Shown here: positions 8,183-17,407 of the stretch, piece by piece
Layout of the letters: every line of letters starts with the position of its first letter
How positions within the stretch are numbered: the first letter of the stretch is position 1
NCBI GenBank assembly: GCA_910579465.1
Contig: CAJTUB010000008.1
Coordinates: forward strand, 102,623-166,622
Source: an uncultured Lachnospiraceae bacterium
GTDB taxonomy: Bacteria; Bacillota; Clostridia; Lachnospirales; Lachnospiraceae
Direction of reading: 5' to 3'
DNA length: 64,000 nucleotides
Notes under the pieces: generated by a model
What the model saw: only the letters and a program-made list of their open reading frames with translations
Databases searched by the model: none
What the model was told of the DNA's origin: nothing
Translations under genes and position numbers: made by a program

Positions 8183-8226
8183 GCGTCCGGGGGAGAGCTT
8201 GCTCTCTTTCGGACGTTTTATTTTTA
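8183..8226 (+). terminator. Terminator of rpsB-tsf
   Basis: GCGTCCGG... arm starting at 8183 pairs with ...CGGACGT ending at 8215 (about 15 bp including G-T wobbles, loop CTTG), followed by TTTTATTTTT. Confidence 0.9.
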
Positions 8227-8250
8227 GAATAACGTGAGGAGTTATAAATT

Positions 8251-8976
8251 ATGCGGATACGAATTGCAGTGGTGGAAGATGAAGCGGAGCAGCAGGAATA
8301 TGTAAGAAAAATGCTGGAGCGCTGGTCCGGGCAGAGCGGCGTCTCTGTTTCTGTGACCCATGTAACCTGTGCGGAAGAGTATTTAATCAAATATAATCAG
8401 CCGGATACGTTTGATATTTTGTTTCTTGATGTTTGCATGAAGCAGATGAATGGTATGGAGCTGGCAAAGAAAATACGAAAATACGACAGGGAAGTGCAGA
8501 TTTTGTTTCTTACCGGGATTTCTGATTATGTATTTGAAGGGTATGAAATCGGAGCAGTACGGTATCTTATGAAGCCGGTGGAACAAAACAAACTGGAAGA
8601 AGCGATGGCAGTTTGCTTAGAAAAGTTAAAGTACAGAAGCGAGGATTATGTTTCTTTTAAATATCAGGGGGAAATCGTCCGGCTGCTCCGGTCGGATATC
8701 TTATACGTTGAGGTATACGGGCATTATCTTCATATGGTGACAAAAACGGATGTTTTTGAGTGGAAGGACAGCCTGCAAAGTATGAGGAAGAAGCTGGACA
8801 CAAGGCGTTTTGTGGAGGCGAACCGTTCTACGATTGTGAATTTGGAATATGTAAATAAAATTACAAGGGAAGAATGTATTCTGGAAAATGAAACACATAT
8901 CCATGTCAGCAAAGGAGCGTATAAGGGCTTAAATGAAGCCTTTCTGAAGTTTTATGTCGGATCGTGTGAAATGTGA
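8251..8976 (+). CDS. LytTR-family response regulator (AgrA/VirR-like)
   Basis: 241 residues: receiver domain (1-120) with acidic pocket E9/D10, phospho-acceptor D60 in LFLDVCMK, T88 in FLTG and K108 in LMKPV, followed by a LytTR DNA-binding domain (about 140-238) with the typical DILYVEVYGHYLHMVT and RFVEANRSTIVNLEYV segments. LytTR regulators usually control peptide signalling, bacteriocin or virulence genes. GAGGAG precedes the ATG. The kinase gene follows after 26 bases, so the two form a two-component operon; the ABC exporter downstream is a plausible target. Confidence 0.93.
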   Translation: MRIRIAVVEDEAEQQEYVRKMLERWSGQSGVSVSVTHVTCAEEYLIKYNQPDTFDILFLDVCMKQMNGMELAKKIRKYDREVQILFLTGISDYVFEGYEIGAVRYLMKPVEQNKLEEAMAVCLEKLKYRSEDYVSFKYQGEIVRLLRSDILYVEVYGHYLHMVTKTDVFEWKDSLQSMRKKLDTRRFVEANRSTIVNLEYVNKITREECILENETHIHVSKGAYKGLNEAFLKFYVGSCEM

Positions 8977-9002
8977 AACTGTAAATAAAGGAGAAGGCGC
9001 GA

Positions 9003-9653
9003 ATGTTTGGGCGGTACGAGAAAAGAATATTGGAATATCAGAGGAAGGCGATGGAAAAGCAGGTGGCAGAGGTCAATGAAATCTATATGACCATGCGGGG
9101 ATGGCGGCACGACTATCATAATCACCTGCAGAAGCTGAGTGCGCATCTGCAGGAGGGTCAGATTGAGGAAGCCAGAAAATATATCAGAGACTTAGGAGAA
9201 AGTCTGGATGACATCAAAACAAAGTATCAGACGGGGAATGTCAGTCTGGATGCGATATTAAACAGTAAGCTGTCACTTGCGGAAAGGGAACAGATTGAGA
9301 TTCATTGTAAGGTTGAAATAGGGGAATGTCTGACAGTTTCAGATATCGATTTATGCATTTTACTGGGAAATCTGATTGATAATGCAGTGGAGTCCTGTCA
9401 GAAGATTCCTGCAAAGGAAGAACGCTTTTTGCGAATTTATATGTGTATCCGGAAGCAGCAGATATACATTTTTGTGACCAATGCAACCAATGAAAGAGTT
9501 CGGAAGCTGGATGATGAATATGTTTCAAAGAAACGGGGGAACCATGGCCACGGGTTAAAGCGAATCAATATTGTGGTGGATAAATATGGCGGTTTTATTA
9601 AAAGAGCCAATGAGCCGGGTGTGTTTGCAACAGAAATTATGCTTCCATTGTGA
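9003..9653 (+). CDS. Soluble GHKL histidine kinase lacking a sensor domain
   Basis: 216 residues. A short N-terminal helix leads straight into the H-box RHDYHNH (phospho-acceptor probably H36), the dimerisation helices, the N-box GNLIDNAVES and the G2 box GHGLKRI. This is the AgrC/HPK10 class catalytic core, but the usual membrane sensor domain of five to seven helices is missing: no membrane segment is visible and the RBS AAGGAG lies 9-14 bases before the ATG. It must therefore sense in the cytoplasm or through a partner. Cognate to the LytTR regulator upstream. Confidence 0.88.
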   Translation: MFGRYEKRILEYQRKAMEKQVAEVNEIYMTMRGWRHDYHNHLQKLSAHLQEGQIEEARKYIRDLGESLDDIKTKYQTGNVSLDAILNSKLSLAEREQIEIHCKVEIGECLTVSDIDLCILLGNLIDNAVESCQKIPAKEERFLRIYMCIRKQQIYIFVTNATNERVRKLDDEYVSKKRGNHGHGLKRINIVVDKYGGFIKRANEPGVFATEIMLPL

Positions 9654-9677
9654 GGTTTCATGGGATAGATTACGTTT

Positions 9678-9711
9678 GTGCACGAAAAATTTCAATTCGT
9701 GCACTTTTTTT
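9678..9711 (+). terminator. Terminator of the two-component operon
   Basis: Perfect 9-bp stem GTGCACGAA/TTCGTGCAC (9678-9686 with 9696-9704), 9-base loop, then seven T. It separates the regulator-kinase pair from the ABC genes, so the latter need their own promoter. Confidence 0.9.
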
Positions 9712-9737
9712 ATATTTTATTTGGTTTGTGTTAAGAT
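9709..9737 (+). promoter_or_regulatory. Possible promoter for the ABC exporter genes
   Basis: TTTATA (9709-9714), 17-base spacer, TAAGAT (9732-9737). The weak -35 would suit an activator such as the LytTR regulator. GTGTTAAGA over the -10 resembles half of an AgrA-type site, but no second half is clear. Confidence 0.35.
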
Positions 9738-9785
9738 GTAGAGGAAAGAATTTTACAAGGAACAAAGTGTTGAAAGGAGAAAATT

Positions 9786-11618
9786 ATGAAGAGATATTCC
9801 TTGTTTGGAAATGTCAGGTATATGTATCAGACTTTATTTAAAAAATGTGGCTGGATGCGCCTGGGTGTACTCGGAACGATAGTGACTCATCTGGGAGGAA
9901 GGATTTTGCAGACCGTAACACTTTCCGCGATTGTAGCAAGTATTACGAATTACGGAACTGAGAGACATTTACTGATGGTAATCAGCGGAATATTGCTATT
10001 GTATCTGGTATTTTATTATATGAGCAGATTTATTGACGAATGGAGTTCGTACTATTATGAAAATACCCAGAACAGGGAATTTTTAATGCGTCTGGTGAGA
10101 AAAAGCCTGAAGGCAGATTATGAGAATGTAGAATCTCCATCCAAGCAGAGGATGCTGTTAAAGGCAACTCATGCCGTACATATGTATCGCAAGGGAGTGA
10201 ATCAGATGTATGCCCATGCACCATATGTGATTTCCAATATTCTCGGGATTGTACTGTATGCGTTGACCATTTCTTTTATTGACTATCGTATTTTGTTTAT
10301 GATTGTCGGGATGTTTGTGGTAAGCACGGTGTTAGATAGCTATACCCGGAAATATATTGCGAATACAATGGATGAGCAGTACCGTATCTGGGGCCGTTTT
10401 TTCTATTTGAAGCAGCAGACTACGTCAGTGCCGAACGGAAAAGATATCCGGATTTACAATATGGCGGATTGGTTTAAAAGAGGATTTGACCGACTGGTAG
10501 GAAAGAATAGGGAATTGATTGCCGGAAGATTAAACAGGGCATATGTGTCAAAGGCTGCGGCAACGATTCTTGTGGCAGCGAGGGATATCCTTGCCTATGT
10601 GATTTTAATTACGCAGGTAACTGAGGGAAGAATTTCGATTGCCGAATTTACCCTGGGGTTAAGTGTTATAACAGGGCTATCCGGATGGTTAACCGGTATC
10701 CGTTATGAGATCGGGCAGCTGTTAGAAGGAAATCACATGTTGTGCCAGTATCGTAAGATGATTGATTATCCGAATACCTTTCTGAGAGAGGACGGGAAAT
10801 GCGTTCCGAAGGAGTGGAAGGAGGGAAAGCTTCCTGAAATAGAGTTCCGGCATGTGAGTTTTCGTTATGAAGACTGTGAGAATGATATCTTAAAGGATGT
10901 AAGCTTTACCATAAGACCGGGGGAGAGGATTGCGCTGGTAGGACATAACGGAGCCGGAAAAACGACGCTTGTAAAGCTTTTATGTGGTTTTTATCATCCC
11001 ACGGGCGGAGAAATTTTAATCGGCGGCTGTCCTCTGGAGGAATTAAATCTCAATGAATATCAGGATTTACTGGCAACTATCTTTCAGGATGTAACTACGT
11101 TTCCGGTATCCATTGCCAATAATATTTCCGGGAAGACAGACGAGGAGACGGATTTTGCCAAGGTCCGGAATTGTTTGGAACGTGCAGGATTGTGGAATGA
11201 TGTAGAGGCCTTGGATAAGAAAGAATTAACGAGTATTTCCCAGACACTGGACCCGGAAGGGATTCAGCTTTCCGGCGGAATGGTGCAAAAGCTGATGCTT
11301 GCCAGATGCATTTATAAAGATGCCCCGGTGCTTATTCTGGATGAGCCTACGGCGGCCCTGGACCCTATTGCGGAAAGCCGGATGTATCAGGAATATGACA
11401 AGATAACAAAGAATAAATCCGCACTGTTTATTTCTCACAGGCTGGCCAGCACAAAGTTTTGTGACAGGATTTTGTTTATGGAGCAGGGGCGTATCTTAGA
11501 GGACGGGACTCACGAGGAATTGCTGGAAAAGGAAGGAAAGTATGCGGAGATGTTTGCAGTCCAGAGTGAGTATTATAAAGAAGGAGGCAGGGTAGACAAT
11601 GAAGAAATATTTGTGTGA
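9786..11618 (+). CDS. ABC exporter, first half-transporter (ATP-binding/permease)
   Basis: 610 residues: an N-terminal six-helix exporter domain (about 20-320) fused to an ATPase domain. Walker A VGHNGAGKTT begins at 385, the signature LSGGMVQ at 495, Walker B ends D519 with catalytic E520, and the switch histidine is H551. The signature has M where Q is usual (LSGGQ), common in one half of heterodimeric exporters. Its end overlaps the next half-transporter gene by 20 bases, so the two probably form a heterodimer. Substrate unknown: drug, peptide or lipid export are all possible. RBS AAAGGAG. Confidence 0.92.
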   Translation: MKRYSLFGNVRYMYQTLFKKCGWMRLGVLGTIVTHLGGRILQTVTLSAIVASITNYGTERHLLMVISGILLLYLVFYYMSRFIDEWSSYYYENTQNREFLMRLVRKSLKADYENVESPSKQRMLLKATHAVHMYRKGVNQMYAHAPYVISNILGIVLYALTISFIDYRILFMIVGMFVVSTVLDSYTRKYIANTMDEQYRIWGRFFYLKQQTTSVPNGKDIRIYNMADWFKRGFDRLVGKNRELIAGRLNRAYVSKAAATILVAARDILAYVILITQVTEGRISIAEFTLGLSVITGLSGWLTGIRYEIGQLLEGNHMLCQYRKMIDYPNTFLREDGKCVPKEWKEGKLPEIEFRHVSFRYEDCENDILKDVSFTIRPGERIALVGHNGAGKTTLVKLLCGFYHPTGGEILIGGCPLEELNLNEYQDLLATIFQDVTTFPVSIANNISGKTDEETDFAKVRNCLERAGLWNDVEALDKKELTSISQTLDPEGIQLSGGMVQKLMLARCIYKDAPVLILDEPTAALDPIAESRMYQEYDKITKNKSALFISHRLASTKFCDRILFMEQGRILEDGTHEELLEKEGKYAEMFAVQSEYYKEGGRVDNEEIFV

Positions 11619-13443
11619 AGTAAAAAAGAATCTTGCTTATATTCATAAGCTTTCTCCATCTTATCTTATAATCAGCATTTCACATATGATTTTAAAGAGG
11701 GCGGAACTGTTTATCACTATAATTCTCAGTGCCAGAATCATAGATATGATTTTGGAGGGGAAAGAGAAAACAGACATTTACAAGGTGGCACTTTTTATGG
11801 TGGGAAGTGTTCTTGTAAGCAGTCTTATTGAACATGCGTTAGAGCATATGATGGAAATCAGATGGAATCTGGTTTCTAACCGGAAAAACAGGGATATCGG
11901 ATATAAGGCGATGCAGCTCGACTATGAAATTCTGGAAAGAAACAGTACCATGGAGCTGATTTCCAAGGCAGACAGCAACACGGATGCTATGGAAGGAATG
12001 GGAGGATATCTTCAAAATGTAGTAAATTTGCTGGGCGCCTTTCTTTCCTGCGTGGCTGCGCTGGTTACGATGAGCGGCCTGCTAACGACTTCCGATACGA
12101 CGGGAGAGGGCGTGTTATATTCCTTTTTGAATTCAAATATAAGCTATGTAATGCTATTGCTGCTCGTATGCGCCAGCATAGTCATAAATAGCAGATGCCA
12201 GGAAAAGCGGGGGAAAATACAGTATGAAAGTTCTCAGGCACAGATCTTAAGCGGAAGAATTTATTGGTTGTTTTTCAATTTGATTAGTGATTATCCGCTA
12301 GGAAAGGATATCCGGATTTTTAAGATGCAGGATATGATTGAGAAAAAAGGCTCACGGGAACGAGACAAGATTGAGCAGGTGCAGAAAAAAGCAATCAGGG
12401 CCGGTCTGAAAATTTCCTTAGGCGAACTTCTTTCACAGAATCTCTTTGTTTTTGCTGCGAACTTTTTTGTGGGTATGAAAGCGGTATACGGCATGATTAG
12501 TGTGGGTGATGTGGCAATGTACAGCGGAGCAATTATTTTTTTCCAGAATGAAATCAGTAATCTGTTCAGAATCTGGATTGGACTTAAGATGCACAGTACC
12601 TACCTGAAAAGCTATTCAGAATTGATGGAGATTCCAAATGAAAAGTATAAAGGAACTATTCCGGTGGAGCAGCGTCTGGACCATGAATATGAGCTGGAGT
12701 TTAAAAATGTTTCTTTTCACTATCCGAACAGTGACAGAATGATTTTAAAGAACATTTCCTTCCGGTTAAAAACCGGAAAGAAGCTGGCGATTGTGGGTGC
12801 AAACGGAGCAGGAAAAACAACCTTTATCAAGCTTTTGTGCAGACTTTACGACCCGACCGGGGGAGAGATTCTGTTAAACGGCATTGATATCCGTAAATAT
12901 GATTACGACGAATATATCCGGTTGTTTTCTATTGTATTTCAGGACTACAAGATATTTTCTTTTTCCGTGGCGGAAAATGTGGCGGTGGGACCGGAGTATG
13001 ACAGTGAACGGGTAAAGGAGTGCCTTAAGGAAGCCGGAATCTATGAGCGTGTCAGTCGGATGAAGCACGGGATAGAAAGCAGACTGTTAAAGGACCAGCA
13101 GGACGGAGACGAAGAAGGAATTGAGATTTCCGGAGGCGAGAAGCAGAAAATAGCATTGGCGCGTGCTTTGTACCGGGATGCCCCGGTTGTTATACTGGAT
13201 GAGCCTACCAGTGCATTGGACCCTTTGGCGGAACAGGATATTTACCGGAGGTTTAATGATATGGTTTCCAGCAAAACCGCAATTTTCATTTCCCACCGGA
13301 TGAGCAGCTGTAAGTTTTGTGATGAAATCGTAGTATTTGATGATGGTGAGATTGTGGAAAACGGAAGCCACGAAGAACTGGTATCGGATGCCGACGGAAT
13401 ATATCACAGGATGTGGGAAGCACAGGCACAGTATTATATGTAA
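11599..13443 (+). CDS. ABC exporter, second half-transporter (ATP-binding/permease)
   Basis: 614 residues: six-helix membrane domain (about 15-335) followed by an ATPase domain with Walker A VGANGAGKTT starting at 399, signature ISGGEKQ at 510, Walker B D534/E535 and switch H566. It starts inside the end of the partner gene with GGAGGCAG upstream, indicating translational coupling. No peptidase (C39) domain is present on either half, so processing of a bacteriocin leader by the transporter is not expected, and no precursor peptide gene is visible nearby. Both ATP sites carry the catalytic glutamate. Confidence 0.92.
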   Translation: MKKYLCEVKKNLAYIHKLSPSYLIISISHMILKRAELFITIILSARIIDMILEGKEKTDIYKVALFMVGSVLVSSLIEHALEHMMEIRWNLVSNRKNRDIGYKAMQLDYEILERNSTMELISKADSNTDAMEGMGGYLQNVVNLLGAFLSCVAALVTMSGLLTTSDTTGEGVLYSFLNSNISYVMLLLLVCASIVINSRCQEKRGKIQYESSQAQILSGRIYWLFFNLISDYPLGKDIRIFKMQDMIEKKGSRERDKIEQVQKKAIRAGLKISLGELLSQNLFVFAANFFVGMKAVYGMISVGDVAMYSGAIIFFQNEISNLFRIWIGLKMHSTYLKSYSELMEIPNEKYKGTIPVEQRLDHEYELEFKNVSFHYPNSDRMILKNISFRLKTGKKLAIVGANGAGKTTFIKLLCRLYDPTGGEILLNGIDIRKYDYDEYIRLFSIVFQDYKIFSFSVAENVAVGPEYDSERVKECLKEAGIYERVSRMKHGIESRLLKDQQDGDEEGIEISGGEKQKIALARALYRDAPVVILDEPTSALDPLAEQDIYRRFNDMVSSKTAIFISHRMSSCKFCDEIVVFDDGEIVENGSHEELVSDADGIYHRMWEAQAQYYM

Positions 13444-13448
13444 CATGG

Positions 13449-13477
13449 AATGCGGAAAGCGGAATGCTTTCCGCATT
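13449..13477 (+). terminator. Hairpin after ABC genes (probable terminator)
   Basis: 12-bp perfect stem (13449-13460 with 13466-13477), loop GGAAT, starting 6 bases after the stop codon. There is no T-run, so termination may be inefficient. The right arm runs into the -35 of the cls promoter. Confidence 0.5.
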
Positions 13478-13504
13478 GACAAATCAGGAAGAATTAGGTA
13501 TAGT
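13476..13504 (+). promoter_or_regulatory. Promoter for cls
   Basis: Consensus TTGACA (13476-13481), 17-base spacer, TATAGT (13499-13504); leader of about 50 bases to the cls ATG with AAGGAG upstream of it. Confidence 0.8.
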
Positions 13505-13561
13505 GTATAAAGGAGAGATTTAGATTTATGCTTTTCATGGGGGAGAAGCAAGGAGAAACAG

Positions 13562-15124
13562 ATGAAGATTCTTGATACTTTAAAAAAGCTGCTGAAAAAG
13601 ATTTTGAAAAAGGTATTGCACCGGGTTGTGATTGTAGGGCTTTTGCTTGCATTGCAGATTGGCTGGCTGGCGCTTTATCTGACCCAGATGGCAGAGTATT
13701 CTCCTGTTATTTCAATCATCCTGAATGTACTCAGCTTTCTGGCGGTGCTTGCGGTTGTCAATGCAAGGGACAATCCTTCGTATAAGCTTGCGTGGGTCAT
13801 TGCGATTCTGGTATTTCCGCTGTTCGGCGGCACGATGTATCTGCTGTTTTCCGGCTGGCTTCCGTCAAAGGCGCTCCGGAAGAAGCTGAGCCGTGCGGAG
13901 AAGCAGCTCCTTCCCTTTATCAAGCAGGATGAGGATGTGTTTCATCATCTGGAGGATTTAGACAAGGCTGCGGCAGGACAGGCCCGGTACATTAAAGATT
14001 ATGCAAAGTTCCCGGTCTGGAACGACAGTACGGCGACTTACTTCCGGAGCGGAGAGGAAAATTTCCCGGTGCTGCTGGAGGAGCTCAGAAAAGCGGAGCA
14101 TTTTATTTTTTTGGAATATTTTATTGTAGAAGCCGGAGAAATGTGGGACACCATTCTCGAAATATTGAAAGAGAAGGCTGCGGCAGGCGTAGACGTCCGT
14201 ATGATTTATGACGACCTCGGCTCCATTTTTGTACTGCCATATCAGTATTACCGCACGCTGGAGCAGTACGGGATTCATTGTGAAGCCTTTAATAAGTTTA
14301 TTCCGATTTTTTCCCTGGTAATGAACAACCGCGACCACCGGAAGATTTTAGTTGTCGACGGGCATACTGCATTTACCGGGGGCATCAATCTGGCAGATGA
14401 ATATATTAATAAAAAAGAGAAATGCGGATATTGGAAGGATACCGGTATTATGGTGCGGGGAGAGGCAGCTGTCAATCTGACAGCAATGTTTCTGACGGTC
14501 TGGAATGCGGTCCGTCCGACCGATACGAATTTTTCGAAGCTGCTTCCGCACGCTTACCACGCCGGTATTTTTAAAGGGGACGGTTATATCCAGCCGTATG
14601 GGGATTCTCCGTTAGATAAGGAAACTGTCGGCGAGAACGTATATCTGAATATGATTGCAGCGGCGCGGGAGTATCTGTATATTTTTACGCCATACCTGAT
14701 TGTTGATAATGAGATGATGACGGCGCTCTGTCTTGCCGCAAAGCGGGGTGTGGATGTCCGGATTGTAACGCCCGGCAAGCCTGACAAGAAGATGGTATTC
14801 TGGCTGACGCAGTCCTATTATCCCCAGCTGATTGAAAGCGGGGTAAAGGTGTACCGGTATCTGCCGGGCTTTATCCATGCAAAGGTGTTTGTGTGTGATG
14901 ATATTTATGCAACGGTAGGAACGATTAACCTGGATTACCGGAGCCTGTACCTGCACTTTGAATGCGGTGTATTCTTAAGCCATTGCAGCGAAATTGAAAA
15001 AATCAAGGCAGATGCAGTTGAGACAATAGGGCAGAGCAGGTTAATTACAAGAGAGATGGCACGCAAGAAGCTGCCGGTGCGTCTGGCGCAGGTGGTGCTC
15101 CGCGTGTTTGCGCCGTTGCTGTAA
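13562..15124 (+). CDS. cls: Cardiolipin synthase
   Basis: Makes cardiolipin from two phosphatidylglycerol molecules at the membrane. 520 residues: two N-terminal membrane helices (about 20-40 and 45-100 region, PLDc_N type), then two phospholipase D domains with complete HKD motifs, H259-R-K261...D266 and H439-A-K441...D446. Length and layout match Firmicutes Cls. It has its own strong promoter, and the phosphatidylglycerophosphate synthase gene pgsA lies 2.3 kb downstream in the same direction. Confidence 0.94.
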   Translation: MKILDTLKKLLKKILKKVLHRVVIVGLLLALQIGWLALYLTQMAEYSPVISIILNVLSFLAVLAVVNARDNPSYKLAWVIAILVFPLFGGTMYLLFSGWLPSKALRKKLSRAEKQLLPFIKQDEDVFHHLEDLDKAAAGQARYIKDYAKFPVWNDSTATYFRSGEENFPVLLEELRKAEHFIFLEYFIVEAGEMWDTILEILKEKAAAGVDVRMIYDDLGSIFVLPYQYYRTLEQYGIHCEAFNKFIPIFSLVMNNRDHRKILVVDGHTAFTGGINLADEYINKKEKCGYWKDTGIMVRGEAAVNLTAMFLTVWNAVRPTDTNFSKLLPHAYHAGIFKGDGYIQPYGDSPLDKETVGENVYLNMIAAAREYLYIFTPYLIVDNEMMTALCLAAKRGVDVRIVTPGKPDKKMVFWLTQSYYPQLIESGVKVYRYLPGFIHAKVFVCDDIYATVGTINLDYRSLYLHFECGVFLSHCSEIEKIKADAVETIGQSRLITREMARKKLPVRLAQVVLRVFAPLL

Positions 15125-15181
15125 GGGAGCGGCGTTCTTAAAAGAAAATGAAAAGAAAACAGAAAAACGGAGGAATATTTT

Positions 15182-16027
15182 ATGGCGATTCGGATTGATG
15201 GAAAGGCAATTTCCGCACAGATAAAAGAGGAACTGAAGGAGCAGGCGGAGGTATACAAAAAGCAGGGGACCGAGATTACCCTTGCGGTCATCCAGGTCGG
15301 AAATGACCCGGCCTCGACGGTTTATGTCGGCAATAAGAAAAAGGCCTGCGAATATATCGGAATCCGTTCGCTTTCCTATGAACTGCCGGAGGAGACCACG
15401 CAGAAGGAGCTGTTGGATTTAATCGGGGAGCTGAACGGGCGGAACGATGTAAACGGGATTCTGGTGCAGCTTCCGCTTCCGGCACACTTCAACGAGGAAG
15501 AGGTACTGCTTGCAATTTCTCCGTTAAAGGATGTAGACGGCTTCCATCCGGTCAACGTAGGAAACTTAAGTATCGGAAGAAAGGGCTTTGTCTCCTGCAC
15601 ACCGGCAGGGGTCATCGAGCTGTTGAAGCGCACCGGGATTGCAATCGAAGGAAAAGAATGCGTTATTCTTGGCAGAAGCAATATTGTCGGGAAGCCGATG
15701 TCGATGTTAATGCTCCGTGAGAATGCGACAGTAACGGTGTGCCATTCGAGGACGAAGAACCTGAAGGAGATTACAAAGCGTGCGGATATCCTGATTGTGG
15801 CAATCGGCAAGCCGCGTTTCGTTACTGCGGACTATGTGAAGGAGGGGGCTGCGGTCATCGACGTGGGAATCCACCGCGGCGCGGACGGAAAGCTTTGCGG
15901 CGATGTGGCATTTGCGGAGGTGGAGCCGGTAGCCGGAGCGATTACCCCGGTGCCGGGCGGCGTAGGGCCGATGACGATTGCGATGCTGATGAAGAACTGT
16001 ATGGAGAGTGTTATGCTGCAGAAGTAA
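15182..16027 (+). CDS. folD: Bifunctional methylenetetrahydrofolate dehydrogenase/cyclohydrolase FolD
   Basis: Interconverts 5,10-methylene-, methenyl- and 10-formyl-THF in one-carbon metabolism. 281 residues with the YVGNKKK motif (Y48, K52, K54), the DVDGFHPVNVG substrate loop, GRSNIVGKPM in the NADP-binding Rossmann domain, and the C-terminal PGGVGPMT signature. AACGGAGG precedes the ATG. It is followed after 33 bases by rimO in the same direction. Length is normal. Confidence 0.97.
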   Translation: MAIRIDGKAISAQIKEELKEQAEVYKKQGTEITLAVIQVGNDPASTVYVGNKKKACEYIGIRSLSYELPEETTQKELLDLIGELNGRNDVNGILVQLPLPAHFNEEEVLLAISPLKDVDGFHPVNVGNLSIGRKGFVSCTPAGVIELLKRTGIAIEGKECVILGRSNIVGKPMSMLMLRENATVTVCHSRTKNLKEITKRADILIVAIGKPRFVTADYVKEGAAVIDVGIHRGADGKLCGDVAFAEVEPVAGAITPVPGGVGPMTIAMLMKNCMESVMLQK

Positions 16028-16060
16028 AGGCACAAAAGGAAAGACATAGGAAGGGACAGT

Positions 16061-17398
16061 ATGCGCGTTTATTTTATTTCACTTGGCTGTGACAAGAATC
16101 TGGTTGACAGTGAGTATATGCTGGGGCTTCTGAAGGAGGCGGGGCATACGCTTACCGATGAGGAGGCGGAAGCAGAGGCGATTGTTGTAAATACCTGCTG
16201 CTTTATTCACGATGCCAAAGAAGAGAGTATTGAGGCGGTTCTGGAGGCAGCCGGGTACAAGGAAGCCGGGAAATGCCGTGTGCTTCTGGTGACGGGCTGT
16301 CTGGCGGAGCGCTACCGCAGCGAGATTATGACGGAGATTCCGGAGGTAGACGCCGTACTTGGCACCGCTTCGTTTGATGAGATTGCGGCTGCCCTGCAAA
16401 GGGCAGAGCAGGGAGAGAAGTCCGAGGTTTACAAGGAGCTTTCCTATCTGCCGCTGCCGGCGGCAAAGCGTGTGAATACGACCTGCGGCTATACGGCATA
16501 TCTGAAAATCGGAGATGGCTGTGAGAAGTATTGTACGTACTGTATTATTCCGTCTATCCGTGGAAAATACCGCAGTGTTCCGATGGAACGGCTTTTGGAA
16601 GAGGCAGGGCAGTTAGCAAAGGACGGTGCGCGGGAGCTGATCCTGGTTGCACAGGAAACGACCCTGTACGGAGTGGATTTGTACGGGAGGAAGATGCTGC
16701 CGGAGCTTTTACGGGGGCTTTGTACCATAGAAGGAATTGAATGGATTCGTTTGTTGTACTGTTATCCGGAGGAAATTACCGAAGAGCTGATTACGGTAAT
16801 GAAGGAAGAGCCGAAAATCTGCCGTTACCTGGACCTGCCGGTCCAGCATGCTGCCGATACGGTACTCCGGCGTATGGGGCGCCGTACCAGTAAGAAGGAG
16901 CTGACGGCGTTAATCCGGAAGCTGCGGAAGGAGCTGCCGGGGATTGTGCTCCGGACCTCCCTGATTACGGGGTTTCCGGGAGAAACAAAGGAAGAGCACG
17001 AGGAGCTTCTTGCATTTGTGGAGAAGATGCGGTTTGACCGTCTGGGCGTGTTTCTGTATTCCAAAGAAGAAAATACGCCTGCAGCTAAAATGAAGGGGCA
17101 GGTGCCGGCAAAGGAAAAGCGCCGCCGACGGAAGGAGCTTATGGAGCTGCAGCAGGAAATTGCGTTTGAAAATGCCAGGAAATGTATCGGTAAGCGTTAT
17201 ATGGCATTGATTGAGGGAAAACTCCAGCAGGAGAACGTGTATCTGGCACGGACCTATATGGATGCGCCGAACATTGACGGGGAGCTGTTTGTGGAGTCAG
17301 AGGAGCATTATGAATCGGGAGAGTTTGTAAGGGTCAGGGTAACAGGAGCCAGGGGATATGACCTTGTGGGAGTGAATACAGAAAAGAAGCTGATATAG
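16061..17398 (+). CDS. rimO: Ribosomal protein S12 methylthiotransferase RimO
   Basis: Radical-SAM enzyme that methylthiolates the conserved Asp of ribosomal protein S12. 445 residues: N-terminal MTTase domain with cluster cysteines in SLGCDKN, VNTCCF and TGCLAER; radical-SAM motif C154-x3-C158-x2-C161; C-terminal TRAM domain (about 375-440). The start MRVYFISLGCDKNLVDSEYM is typical of RimO rather than MiaB or MtaB. The RBS is AGGAAGGGA. pgsA follows after 9 bases, a common Clostridia order. Confidence 0.95.
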   Translation: MRVYFISLGCDKNLVDSEYMLGLLKEAGHTLTDEEAEAEAIVVNTCCFIHDAKEESIEAVLEAAGYKEAGKCRVLLVTGCLAERYRSEIMTEIPEVDAVLGTASFDEIAAALQRAEQGEKSEVYKELSYLPLPAAKRVNTTCGYTAYLKIGDGCEKYCTYCIIPSIRGKYRSVPMERLLEEAGQLAKDGARELILVAQETTLYGVDLYGRKMLPELLRGLCTIEGIEWIRLLYCYPEEITEELITVMKEEPKICRYLDLPVQHAADTVLRRMGRRTSKKELTALIRKLRKELPGIVLRTSLITGFPGETKEEHEELLAFVEKMRFDRLGVFLYSKEENTPAAKMKGQVPAKEKRRRRKELMELQQEIAFENARKCIGKRYMALIEGKLQQENVYLARTYMDAPNIDGELFVESEEHYESGEFVRVRVTGARGYDLVGVNTEKKLI

Positions 17399-17407
17399 GA
17401 GGCAGTT

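Noticed and set aside
9654..9785. Peptide precursor for the ABC exporter
   Set aside because: The gap is filled by a terminator and promoter. No short ORF with a double-glycine leader or lantibiotic-like core is present.
11599..11618. Possible frameshift between the two ABC genes
   Set aside because: Each gene is a complete half-transporter with its own ribosome binding site; the 20-base overlap is ordinary translational coupling.
15125..15181. Tetrahydrofolate riboswitch before folD
   Set aside because: The gap is only 57 bases, A-rich and without paired conserved elements.
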